Part shown: positions 45,099 through 53,403 of the stretch, in pieces
Position numbering within the stretch: the first letter of the stretch is position 1
How the letters are laid out: each line of letters starts with the position of its first letter
Assembly (NCBI GenBank): GCA_022842845.1
Contig: JALHOT010000020.1
Coordinates: forward strand, 1-55,397
Origin: Cyclobacteriaceae bacterium
GTDB taxonomy: Bacteria > Bacteroidota > Bacteroidia > Cytophagales > Cyclobacteriaceae
Length of the DNA stretch: 55,397 bases
Direction: 5' to 3'
Notes under the pieces: model-generated
What the model was told of the DNA's origin: nothing
The model's database searches: none
What the model saw: the letters and a program-made list of their open reading frames with translations, nothing else
Made by a program: the position numbers and the translations under genes

Positions 45099-46863
45099 TT
45101 CAATCATCCACTTTAATCCAGTCATTTCTACTTTGGCCCTATTTGCCGTTTGGATCCCGCTATTATTGTTATTTCTATATTTGGAGTGGAACAGAAGATT
45201 ATCCTTTAAAGCTCTACGCCTGACCCTGGTAATCATGGCCATGCTTGCCTTGTTACTCATTATACTGAAGCCTCACTATTTTTCCAGCACTAGCCAGGAT
45301 CGTTACATTTTACTCACTAATCATTTTGACAAAAAGGTAGTAGACAGTATTCTCTCCAAAAACCCATCACATCAGCTCATTAGCCTTGGAGAAAGCAATC
45401 GCTTTAAGAATGAAAGAGTAATCGAAAATAGATCTGACTTGATTAATTTAGACGGAAAGATTTCATACATCATTGGTGAAGGTTTAGACGAAATCCATCT
45501 TGCCTTATTAAAGCACCGTAACTTTACATTTATACAAACAGGGCAAGTTTTTGATATTACTCAATTGGATTTGCCAAGTAAAATAAGCGTGGGAGATACT
45601 TTCAGTATTAAGGGAACTGTTCACAGCAGCGAGTCTGTATCAATACAGCTCATAGGTCCCGCTGGTATTATGGATTCTGTCAAAATTCAGAAAGAAGGCA
45701 TACATCCTTTCTTACTTCATGGAAAAATGAAACAAGATCAATCATCGTATTTTACGATCAGAACCATTAACAATGGGGCTACTAGCGACAATCGAATACC
45801 CTTCTATATTGACGAATTTGAAAAACTGGAGATTTTGATCCTGCAAACTAATCCCTCATTTGAAATACGGCAACTCAAGCATATGCTGGCAGAGCAGGGT
45901 CATAGCCTGCAGGTAAGAACGCAGACATCAAAGAACAACTTCATTTACGAAAATCTTAACAATCAGTATAAGCATATTGACAGAATCAATAAATCAGCCT
46001 TATCATCAAAAGATCTTTTGCTTATCGAATCAAGCACTTTAGAAAAACTAGAAAAGAATGAATTGGAGAATATTTTTGAATCTGTTAATGAGGGTTTGGG
46101 GGTTATCGTACTAATCAATACTGACCTTAGTAAAAAGGCTTTCAAACATAGAAGCTGGCATTATGATTTTTTGCAAGCTTCTGATGATACAGTGCATCTT
46201 TATTTTCCAAGCGTAGCCAAGCGCTATGTTCTAAAGAAAAGCACTTTGAAATTAAACCCTAATAGAAAAACAATTCCAGTACTTATCCACGGTAAAGAAA
46301 AACTATCAGCCTTCCAGACAAATGGACGAGGTAAAATTGCTGTTCAATTGCTTCAAGAAACGTATAGAGTAAGGTTAGAAGGTGATTCACTGGCCTACAG
46401 TTCAATATGGAATCCATTGATTCGCCAGACAGCCCGTAAAGAAGTTACTTCAAGTAGCATTGAAATGATTAGTGACTTTCCCTACCTGCAAAACCGCCCT
46501 TTGTCATTCAGGCTATGGACAAACGAGGATACACCTTATGTGATGTATGAAGGAAATAGAGTGCCTTTGGTAGAAGATATCTATGTGGATGGCCTTTGGT
46601 ATGGAAAAATTTGGCCTCAAAAGACCGGATGGCAATCTATAGATCTTCCCGATGATCAAAGTCTGAAATTTTTTGTATCAGAAGAGTATGAATGGCAGGC
46701 ATTAAGATCTGCAAAAAAAAGTCAACAAACGCACGCCTTCAGCAGTCCTTCTGCAAACCATGATAGCACATTACAGAAGACAGAAAAAGCTATTCCCCCG
46801 GTAATATTCTATCTATCATTTTTACTCAGCATAGGGCTCCTGTGGCTTTTACCAAAGCTCTAG
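45091..46863 (+). CDS. Membrane protein ending the MoxR/DUF58/BatA cluster
   Basis: A 590-residue protein, starting at the ATG at 45091 (MIDSIIHFN). It has two N-terminal helices (about 12-30 and 40-60), a large extracytoplasmic region, and a C-terminal helix (VIFYLSFLLSIGLLWLL). The middle (FEKLEILILQTNPSFEIRQLKHMLAEQG, read from 240) looks like the glutamine-amidotransferase-like module found in several Bat-cluster membrane proteins. I do not recognise a named family. It overlaps the DUF4175 gene by 8 bp and shares a CTAG stop with the convergent GH3 gene. Confidence 0.75.
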   Translation: MIDSIIHFNPVISTLALFAVWIPLLLLFLYLEWNRRLSFKALRLTLVIMAMLALLLIILKPHYFSSTSQDRYILLTNHFDKKVVDSILSKNPSHQLISLGESNRFKNERVIENRSDLINLDGKISYIIGEGLDEIHLALLKHRNFTFIQTGQVFDITQLDLPSKISVGDTFSIKGTVHSSESVSIQLIGPAGIMDSVKIQKEGIHPFLLHGKMKQDQSSYFTIRTINNGATSDNRIPFYIDEFEKLEILILQTNPSFEIRQLKHMLAEQGHSLQVRTQTSKNNFIYENLNNQYKHIDRINKSALSSKDLLLIESSTLEKLEKNELENIFESVNEGLGVIVLINTDLSKKAFKHRSWHYDFLQASDDTVHLYFPSVAKRYVLKKSTLKLNPNRKTIPVLIHGKEKLSAFQTNGRGKIAVQLLQETYRVRLEGDSLAYSSIWNPLIRQTARKEVTSSSIEMISDFPYLQNRPLSFRLWTNEDTPYVMYEGNRVPLVEDIYVDGLWYGKIWPQKTGWQSIDLPDDQSLKFFVSEEYEWQALRSAKKSQQTHAFSSPSANHDSTLQKTEKAIPPVIFYLSFLLSIGLLWLLPKL

Positions 46864-49175
46864 CGAAGAACAAACTTGGCACTGTTCTGCGTTCGCGAGT
46901 CTGGGCCAATATAAATTTTAAAATCACCCGGCTCAGCAGCAAATACAAGCTGGTCGTTGTAGAAAGAAAGGTCTTCGACACTAATTAAAAAAGAAACCTC
47001 CTTCGACTCACCTGGCTTTAAAGCTATTTTGTCAAAGCCCTTTAACTCGCGCACCGGTCTGGTTACGCTTCCTACTACATCCTGAATATACATCTGTACA
47101 ATCTCCTCTCCTTCGCGACTTCCTGTATTTGTAACAATACAAGTTGCTTTTACTGAATCCTGGCTTGTCATTTCGGCCTTTGATAAATTAACCTTTCCAT
47201 AGGAGAAACTAGTATAGCTCAATCCGTATCCAAATGGATAGAGAGCTTCGTTGCTAACATCCAGATAGTTTGATTTAAACTTTTCGAACCATTTGCCTTC
47301 TGCTAATGGCCTTCCTGTAGTCTTTTGCGCGTAGTAAATAGGAACTTGTCCTACATTCTGTGGAAAGGTGGCTGTTAATTTACCTGAGGGGTTAACATCA
47401 CCGAATAGCACATCGGCTATAGCATTACCGGCCTCTGTTCCTCCGAACCATACATTGACAATGGCAGGAACGTTTTCTTGCTCCCAGGTAATTGATAAGG
47501 GGCGTCCATTAAATAATACCAAAACTACAGGCTTACCTGTTTTTAAAAGTGCCTTTAGCAAATCTTTTTGTGTTTCTGGCAGATCAAGATTCGTGCGGCT
47601 AGATGATTCACCACTCATCTCGGCAGATTCTCCCAGAGCAGCAACAATCACATCTGCTTTAGAAGCGATGCGTAATGCCTCTTGTAACAATTCTGTTTCG
47701 GTTCTTTCATCTCGGTGAAGCGTTTTACCAAACATGGTGGTGCGTTCTTCTAATTGCTTATCTCTTGTCAGGTTTGATCCTTTCGCATAAAAAAGTTTAG
47801 TACCCTCACCCATTGCTTGTTGCAATCCAGCCCTTAACGAAACTGCCTTATTGAAATCAGTGGCAACCGCCCAGGTTCCCACCATATTTTCTTTTGCATC
47901 TGCTAAAGGGCCAATCAAAGCAATAGAACTCTGCTTTTTTAAGGGTAATAAACTATTTTCGTTCTTTAGTAAAACAATACTTTTGGCAGCAACTTCTCTG
48001 GCAAATTTGCGATTCTCCTCTGTAAAGATTTCACCCTGTCTTGCTTCATTGCAATACCTAAAAGGGTCATCGAAGAGTCCAAGTTTAAATTTAGCTGTAA
48101 GCACTCGCTTACAAGCTTCATCAATATCTCGCAGAGAAACTCTTCCTTCCTCCATTGATTTCTTTAAAGTGGTCAACATACCTTCACCAACCATATCCAT
48201 GTCTACACCAGCCTTTAGAGATCTTGCCGTAACTGTTTGTAAATCGCCAATACCGTGAGCTACCATTTCATTTATAGAGGTATAATCCGTTACAACAAAT
48301 CCATCGAAGCCCCATTGTTTACGCAGAACATCCGTGGTTAGCCATTTATTAGCAGAGGCTGGAACACCATTGATATCATTAAAGGAAGTCATAACACTCC
48401 CCACACCTGCTTCTACAGCTCCCTTGTATGGCAACAAATAATCATTGAACATACGCATCTCACTCATGTCGGTGGTATTATAGTCCCTCCCCGCTTCTGC
48501 AGCACCGTATAAGGCAAAATGTTTTACGCAAGCCATAATCGTATTGGGCGCTGTCAAATCATTGCCCTGATAACCACGAACCATGGCTTTAGCAATTTTG
48601 TAACCAAGATATGGATCCTCTCCACTACCTTCCGCCACACGGCCCCAGCGTGGATCGCGAGAGATATCTACCATGGGAGAAAATGTCCAGTTGATACCAT
48701 CAGCGCTTGCTTCAGTGGCTGCTACACGCGCTGTACGCTCAATTAGTTCCATATCCCAGGTGCAACTTATGGCTAATGGAATAGGAAAAGCAGTTTGGTA
48801 TCCATGAATAACATCCATACCAAAAATTAAAGGAATCTTTAATCTACTTTTCTCAACAGCTATTTTTTGAATCTCTCTAATTTTTGCTACTGATTTAATA
48901 TTAAAAAGGCCACCAACCATGCCTTGCTCAATTTTCTTGGCTATATCAGCATTACTGGCTTGACCGGTAACAAAATCACCGGCTGATGGAAGATTGAGTT
49001 GACCAATTTTTTCCTCTAAGGTCATCAGTTGCATAACTGAATCAACCTTTGCCTCCAAACTATTTTCCTGCTTAGGATTTGAACAGGAAGTAAGCCCCAT
49101 CCAGAATATGATTGAACCCAAAGCCAGCCAGGATAAAGTATCCAGAATTGATTTAATAGCCGAACGTGTCATCAT
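46860..49175 (-). CDS. bglX: Glycoside hydrolase family 3 beta-glucosidase, BglX-like
   Basis: A 771-residue lipoprotein (signal ending in LTSC). Family 3 motifs: LTLEEKIGQLNLPS, IPLIFGMDVIHGYQT, HFALYGAAEAGRDYN, nucleophile aspartate in GFVVTDYTS, and acid/base glutamate region GESAEMSGESSSR. A fibronectin type III-like domain ends the protein. It removes terminal beta-linked glucose. It directly follows the glycoamylase-type gene in the polysaccharide locus. GTG at 49178 and ATGs at 49175 and 49172 are possible starts; I use 49175. Confidence 0.94.
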   Translation of the reverse strand: MMTRSAIKSILDTLSWLALGSIIFWMGLTSCSNPKQENSLEAKVDSVMQLMTLEEKIGQLNLPSAGDFVTGQASNADIAKKIEQGMVGGLFNIKSVAKIREIQKIAVEKSRLKIPLIFGMDVIHGYQTAFPIPLAISCTWDMELIERTARVAATEASADGINWTFSPMVDISRDPRWGRVAEGSGEDPYLGYKIAKAMVRGYQGNDLTAPNTIMACVKHFALYGAAEAGRDYNTTDMSEMRMFNDYLLPYKGAVEAGVGSVMTSFNDINGVPASANKWLTTDVLRKQWGFDGFVVTDYTSINEMVAHGIGDLQTVTARSLKAGVDMDMVGEGMLTTLKKSMEEGRVSLRDIDEACKRVLTAKFKLGLFDDPFRYCNEARQGEIFTEENRKFAREVAAKSIVLLKNENSLLPLKKQSSIALIGPLADAKENMVGTWAVATDFNKAVSLRAGLQQAMGEGTKLFYAKGSNLTRDKQLEERTTMFGKTLHRDERTETELLQEALRIASKADVIVAALGESAEMSGESSSRTNLDLPETQKDLLKALLKTGKPVVLVLFNGRPLSITWEQENVPAIVNVWFGGTEAGNAIADVLFGDVNPSGKLTATFPQNVGQVPIYYAQKTTGRPLAEGKWFEKFKSNYLDVSNEALYPFGYGLSYTSFSYGKVNLSKAEMTSQDSVKATCIVTNTGSREGEEIVQMYIQDVVGSVTRPVRELKGFDKIALKPGESKEVSFLISVEDLSFYNDQLVFAAEPGDFKIYIGPDSRTQNSAKFVLR

Positions 49176-49183
49176 CACAAAAA

Positions 49184-50827
49184 TTAATTTGAAGTCTTAG
49201 TAAAGCCAAGTTTAGTAAAGCCGGCCTGCACCTCGGGTGCAGACATGAATAGATTCCAAAGAAGTCCTGTTCTGTGATTTTCAATCATCACAATAATAGG
49301 TCCCTGATCAATAGCGAGATATGAATTGGCAAACCATGCCTGCGTTAAATTAAACGAATCATAAAAACCATAATCACCCCAAAGTTTATCGCCCAGGATA
49401 TAGTAAAAATAGTGCAGGGCTTTCATGGACTCTTCTGGAGTGTATGGAAAAGATGAAAGTGCTGCTGTTGGCGCTATCACCCCCAGGTCATTAGCTGGGT
49501 AATGAGCACTATAACCATTTTGATTATCACTGCTGGTTAACCCCCAACATGAGTCGCTATAGCCCACATACTTCCTTGGATTAACAATACAATGTGCTTG
49601 ATTTATTAGAGTAGCTTTTACATTTTGCTCCCAGTAATTGGCAAAGCCATCAGAGAAATGAGGATCAAGACCTAAATAAGAATAGTGAACCCAGAAAAGT
49701 GGACTGGGGCTTTCAATGGGTAGTTTAATATTATAAAATGTATTGTTCTTAACGATTGCACCATTACGGGCAAAGCCATTGGTATAAACACTTTTGGGAA
49801 TGCTATGCGTTGGTGACGCAGCGGCAAGAAAATAAGTGATCTGTTGTTCAAAATAACCATACATGGGAAAATTCATTTCCCAATTGTAATTGGGTGACCA
49901 GTGCCAATACAGAACCTCTTCATTATTCTTACGGTACCAATCCCACTCAACATCATAATACAACTCTGTAATACGATTTATTAAGTTATTTCCTGCAGTA
50001 TCGGTAGGTTGCAGGTATTGCCGGAATGTAATAAGCCCTTGCACTAAAAAAGAGGTTTCCACGAGGTCACCTCCATTGTCTTTAGTACTGAATGGAACTA
50101 CTTTTCCTGAATTCCCATTCATCCAATGGGCCCATGCGCCTCGAAAGCGATCAGCTTTTTCCAGGAATGAAACAATCTTGTTGATTCTCTCAATACCTTG
50201 CTGTCTGCTTATAAAATTTCTTTCTATGCCCACAATAAGGGCCATAATACCAAAACCAGAACCACCACTCGTCACCACATCACCAGAAGTGTTTCGCTCA
50301 CGAGCCATACCACTGGCCGGGTGTGCGAAATCATAGAAGTATTTAAATGTTTTTTGTTGAACAAGGGTGAGTAGTTCTTCATCATCAATTCTCGAAAACT
50401 TATCTGCTTGATCAACCTCTGTTGTAATTCTATACTCTACATAACTACCAAAATCGATTTTGTTTTTTGATCGTAGGGAGGCATCAATAAAGAAACGGTG
50501 AAGGCTTATGGCAGAAAGCTTGCCAACAGGTTTAACGACCACCGCACTATCGCCTCGGCTTAATGAAATAGAAGTAGGAATAGTCTCTAGCGCATTCTTC
50601 AAAACAATTTGCTCCTTTGCTGAAGCCAAATCAATTGGCTCTGAGAAAAGAAAAGTAAAGGTTGCCTCTCTGGAAACATTGGATAACGAGGCACCTGACT
50701 CAGTACTGTTGACAAAGAACTTAAGCAAGGTAAAGTTTTTAGCCGCTGGAGAACCAGGTTCTTTGTCGTCACACCCAATGAGTAGTGACAAAAAAAATAA
50801 TTGACTTAAAAGAATTCGCAGTTTCAT
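49184..50827 (-). CDS. Glycoamylase-family glucanase (GH144-like)
   Basis: A 547-residue lipoprotein (lipobox LLIGC). Residues about 30-135 form an SbsA-like Ig domain (FLFSEPIDLASAKEQIV). The (alpha/alpha)6 catalytic domain follows (about 150-540): LVQQKTFKYFYDFAHP, GGSGFGIMALIVGIER, WAHWMNGNSGKVVPF, DLVETSFLVQGL, YWHWSPNYNWEMNF, NQNGYSAHYPANDLGVIAPTA (read in parts). This is the glycoamylase domain found in GH144 endo-beta-1,2-glucanases. With GH3, SusC and SusD beside it, an endo-acting beta-glucanase is likely; the linkage is inference. Confidence 0.85.
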   Translation of the reverse strand: MKLRILLSQLFFLSLLIGCDDKEPGSPAAKNFTLLKFFVNSTESGASLSNVSREATFTFLFSEPIDLASAKEQIVLKNALETIPTSISLSRGDSAVVVKPVGKLSAISLHRFFIDASLRSKNKIDFGSYVEYRITTEVDQADKFSRIDDEELLTLVQQKTFKYFYDFAHPASGMARERNTSGDVVTSGGSGFGIMALIVGIERNFISRQQGIERINKIVSFLEKADRFRGAWAHWMNGNSGKVVPFSTKDNGGDLVETSFLVQGLITFRQYLQPTDTAGNNLINRITELYYDVEWDWYRKNNEEVLYWHWSPNYNWEMNFPMYGYFEQQITYFLAAASPTHSIPKSVYTNGFARNGAIVKNNTFYNIKLPIESPSPLFWVHYSYLGLDPHFSDGFANYWEQNVKATLINQAHCIVNPRKYVGYSDSCWGLTSSDNQNGYSAHYPANDLGVIAPTAALSSFPYTPEESMKALHYFYYILGDKLWGDYGFYDSFNLTQAWFANSYLAIDQGPIIVMIENHRTGLLWNLFMSAPEVQAGFTKLGFTKTSN

Positions 50828-50834
50828 TTATTAA

Positions 50835-50865
50835 AGAAAAAGGGGAAGAAGATATCTTCCTCCCC
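50835..50865 (-). terminator. Terminator-like hairpin after the LamG lipoprotein gene
   Basis: On the minus strand GGGGAGGAAGAT and ATCTTCTTCCCC pair with one mismatch and lead into TTTTTCTTTAAT. It lies 15 bases after the LamG stop (50880) and just before the glycoamylase ATG (50827), so it may step down expression of the two enzymes relative to SusC/D. Confidence 0.7.
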
Positions 50866-50879
50866 TAATAACAAGAATA

Positions 50880-51767
50880 TTAGCGACCAGCTTTTCCTAA
50901 ATTAAATAAAGCAGTGATTTCAGCAGTTGATAAAGCCGTATTGTAAACACGCACGTCATCAATAGATGCATTTGCCCAAGGATTCCAGCTTTGTTGAGCC
51001 GGAGCACCTGTAAAACCAATATTGCTGGAAGCAAGGCTACCAAACACAGGCTTAACAGGAACTGCCATTGTTAATACTGGTGTAGTACCGCGATTTGTAA
51101 AAGCACCTACATCGACAGCATCACCATAAATATGGAAATTTTTGGTAGTTGCATTCCAAACCATTACATAATGTGCCCATCGGTTAGCTCCCTTGAAAAA
51201 GGAACCCACGTCACCGTTTTTCAAAGCTATGTTATCCTGTAAGCTATTACCACCACCAGCTGGGTGAGTGTTCAGAAGGTTTTTTAACTGTAAAGTATCT
51301 GAAGTAGGTAAATGTCTTCCTGTTTCAGCGCAAGCCATTACATCACCCCAAATATCAGTTACTCCTGTTGGGATTAGACCGAAGAAAGCAGTAAAACCTT
51401 CATCTGGTGTACGCTTATTGCCTTTTACATTCACCCACATACTCACTGTAAAGTTATTTAGCGCGTTTGCAGTGTTAATATTAGCAATAGATGGATATAC
51501 TAAAACCCCTTTTGTAAGCTTCAAGGCCTTACCAATTTGCCCTTCTGTAAATCCTACAGTTCCAAATGTATTCGAAGGCGCTGTGCTGGACAATCTTTCA
51601 CTGTTAGTATCATCAAAAGTCCAGTGAGCTTTTAAGTTTTCTGATGCCACTTCGTTCGAATTGTTGTAGCCGTCAATTGGCGGAAGTGACTCCTCATCAT
51701 CGCAAGAAAACACTACAGCACTTCCCAGTGCAAGTGCTGAAAGTAAAAAATAATTGATCTTCTTCAT
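50880..51767 (-). CDS. LamG-domain lipoprotein in SusE position
   Basis: A 295-residue lipoprotein (lipobox VVFSC). The mature part is a concanavalin A-like LamG/LamGL sandwich: LKAHWTFDDTNSERLSS, IGKALKLTKGVLVYP, NALNNFTVSMWVNV, WAHYVMVWNATTKNF and ASIDDVRVYNTALSTAEI. Such proteins take the place of SusE/SusF as surface glycan-binding proteins. It follows susD after a 93-bp gap and is followed by a hairpin. Confidence 0.88.
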   Translation of the reverse strand: MKKINYFLLSALALGSAVVFSCDDEESLPPIDGYNNSNEVASENLKAHWTFDDTNSERLSSTAPSNTFGTVGFTEGQIGKALKLTKGVLVYPSIANINTANALNNFTVSMWVNVKGNKRTPDEGFTAFFGLIPTGVTDIWGDVMACAETGRHLPTSDTLQLKNLLNTHPAGGGNSLQDNIALKNGDVGSFFKGANRWAHYVMVWNATTKNFHIYGDAVDVGAFTNRGTTPVLTMAVPVKPVFGSLASSNIGFTGAPAQQSWNPWANASIDDVRVYNTALSTAEITALFNLGKAGR

Positions 51768-51860
51768 TTTTAGTTTGTTTAAGTTAATTGTTGTTTGCTA
51801 TTATTTAATTGATAAAGTCTTTTATTAAGGCGATGCTCTGCACATTGATTTCACAAATCA

Positions 51861-53390
51861 TTAATAATTATTCTGAGTAAGTAATCCTCCACTTAATACA
51901 ATTTGAGAATTAGGAATGGGAAGTAATTCATGCTTACCTGCCACAAAATTAGTCTTACCTGCAGCAATCATTACTTGCGCTGCCCTACCCTGTCGAACAA
52001 TATCCCAAAACCTATCATGCTCCATGGCAAACTCTATATGACGTTCTTGCCAAACATCGGCAATGGTTACACCTGATTTAGGAGAGAGACCTGCTCTTGA
52101 ACGAATGGCATTTACCCTTGCACCTGGGTCACCCTGACCAGTATTCAATGCAGCCTCAGCATTCATCAACAGCACATCTGCATAGCGAAGAATGCGGATG
52201 TTCTTAGGACGGTTTTTGGACTCAGGTCTTGCAAACTTCTCCTGCGTTCTGCTGGTATAAGCCTTGTAATTATAAAACAAGTTTTGAACTGAGTCTGAAC
52301 TCGGTATTCTGAAACCATCCCAAAGCACAGTACCTACATGTGTACCAGAATTATCGATGGCTATAATGGTTGCGCCTTTTCTTAAATCATTTGGCTCATA
52401 AGCGCTCAACAAGCTGGCGGAAGGATTGTTAAATCCATAACCTAAATCATCCCAGCCCCCCATACCACCTACGCGTGGGCCCTGACTTACTATATAATTA
52501 TCGATATCCAAATTCTCGTTATTGAATTCACCTGTCTGGATTTCAAATATGGATTCTTCATTATTATCGCCTACTTGTCGCCAAATAGTAGCGTAGTCAT
52601 CCACCAGACGATACTGGCCTGACTGAATTACTTCGTTGGTTAATTCATAAACCTTTTGCCATTCACCTCTGTACATATGAACTTTGGCTAGCATGGCCTG
52701 TGCTGTGCCTTTATTGATATGACCTAGCTTGCTCTGGCTTTTTAACTGCAGGTTATTTACAGCGTATTGCAGATCTCGTTTTATGCTATCGTAAACAACA
52801 GCTATAGGAGCTCTTGATTGAAAGGTCACATCGTTATTGGCATCGTTAGCATCAACAGGAACGCGCAAAACCAATGGCACACCACCAAACATTCTGACCA
52901 GGTTGAAATAAACATATCCTCTGATGAAACGAACTTCTCCCATCAGCTTTTTTCGCTCTGTCTCATCAATGGCCGCTACCTTTAATGCTTTTAATGCCTG
53001 ATTAGCAGCTCCAATACTATTGTAGTGCCCACTCCATAGGGTCTCAACAAATCGATTGGTAGGCGTTAATGTAAAGTTGTCAATATCTCCAATAGGTACA
53101 GCCTGGTCACTAGGGGTGCTACCTTTTTCTGCATCATCAGAGATAATATTGGTTACAGAAATAAAACCCCATCCGTGAACATCTCCGTTGCCAAAAGCAT
53201 CGCCTTGCAATAAGCTATTGTAAACACCGGTTACCAGCTTTTCTGCCAGCTTTGGATCTGTTTCTGTAGTTACACCGCCTTGTACTTTAATATCCAGGAA
53301 ATTTTCACTGCAACCGATCAGCACAAATATGAGCCCAATGGCTAATACCTTTTTTGAATTGAAGCGTTTTTGATTAGTCATGTCTTTCAT
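51861..53390 (-). CDS. susD: RagB/SusD-family nutrient-binding lipoprotein
   Basis: A 509-residue outer-membrane lipoprotein (lipobox FVLIGC near residue 27). N-terminal SusD features are FLDIKVQGGVTTET, then TPR helices (AANQALKAL, GEVRFIRGYVYFNLVRMFGGVPLV), and the C-terminal NIRILRYADVLLMNAEAALNTG and VWQERHIEFAMEHDRFWDIVRQG signature stretches. It caps the SusC pore and captures oligosaccharides. It begins 13 bp after susC. The ATG at 53381 is an equally good start. Confidence 0.96.
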   Translation of the reverse strand: MKDMTNQKRFNSKKVLAIGLIFVLIGCSENFLDIKVQGGVTTETDPKLAEKLVTGVYNSLLQGDAFGNGDVHGWGFISVTNIISDDAEKGSTPSDQAVPIGDIDNFTLTPTNRFVETLWSGHYNSIGAANQALKALKVAAIDETERKKLMGEVRFIRGYVYFNLVRMFGGVPLVLRVPVDANDANNDVTFQSRAPIAVVYDSIKRDLQYAVNNLQLKSQSKLGHINKGTAQAMLAKVHMYRGEWQKVYELTNEVIQSGQYRLVDDYATIWRQVGDNNEESIFEIQTGEFNNENLDIDNYIVSQGPRVGGMGGWDDLGYGFNNPSASLLSAYEPNDLRKGATIIAIDNSGTHVGTVLWDGFRIPSSDSVQNLFYNYKAYTSRTQEKFARPESKNRPKNIRILRYADVLLMNAEAALNTGQGDPGARVNAIRSRAGLSPKSGVTIADVWQERHIEFAMEHDRFWDIVRQGRAAQVMIAAGKTNFVAGKHELLPIPNSQIVLSGGLLTQNNY

Positions 53391-53403
53391 TTATGCTTAA
53401 TCA

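Noticed and set aside
46860-46863. Frameshift or truncation of one of the two convergent genes
   Set aside because: Both proteins end with complete family or topology features, so the shared CTAG is read as genuine stops.
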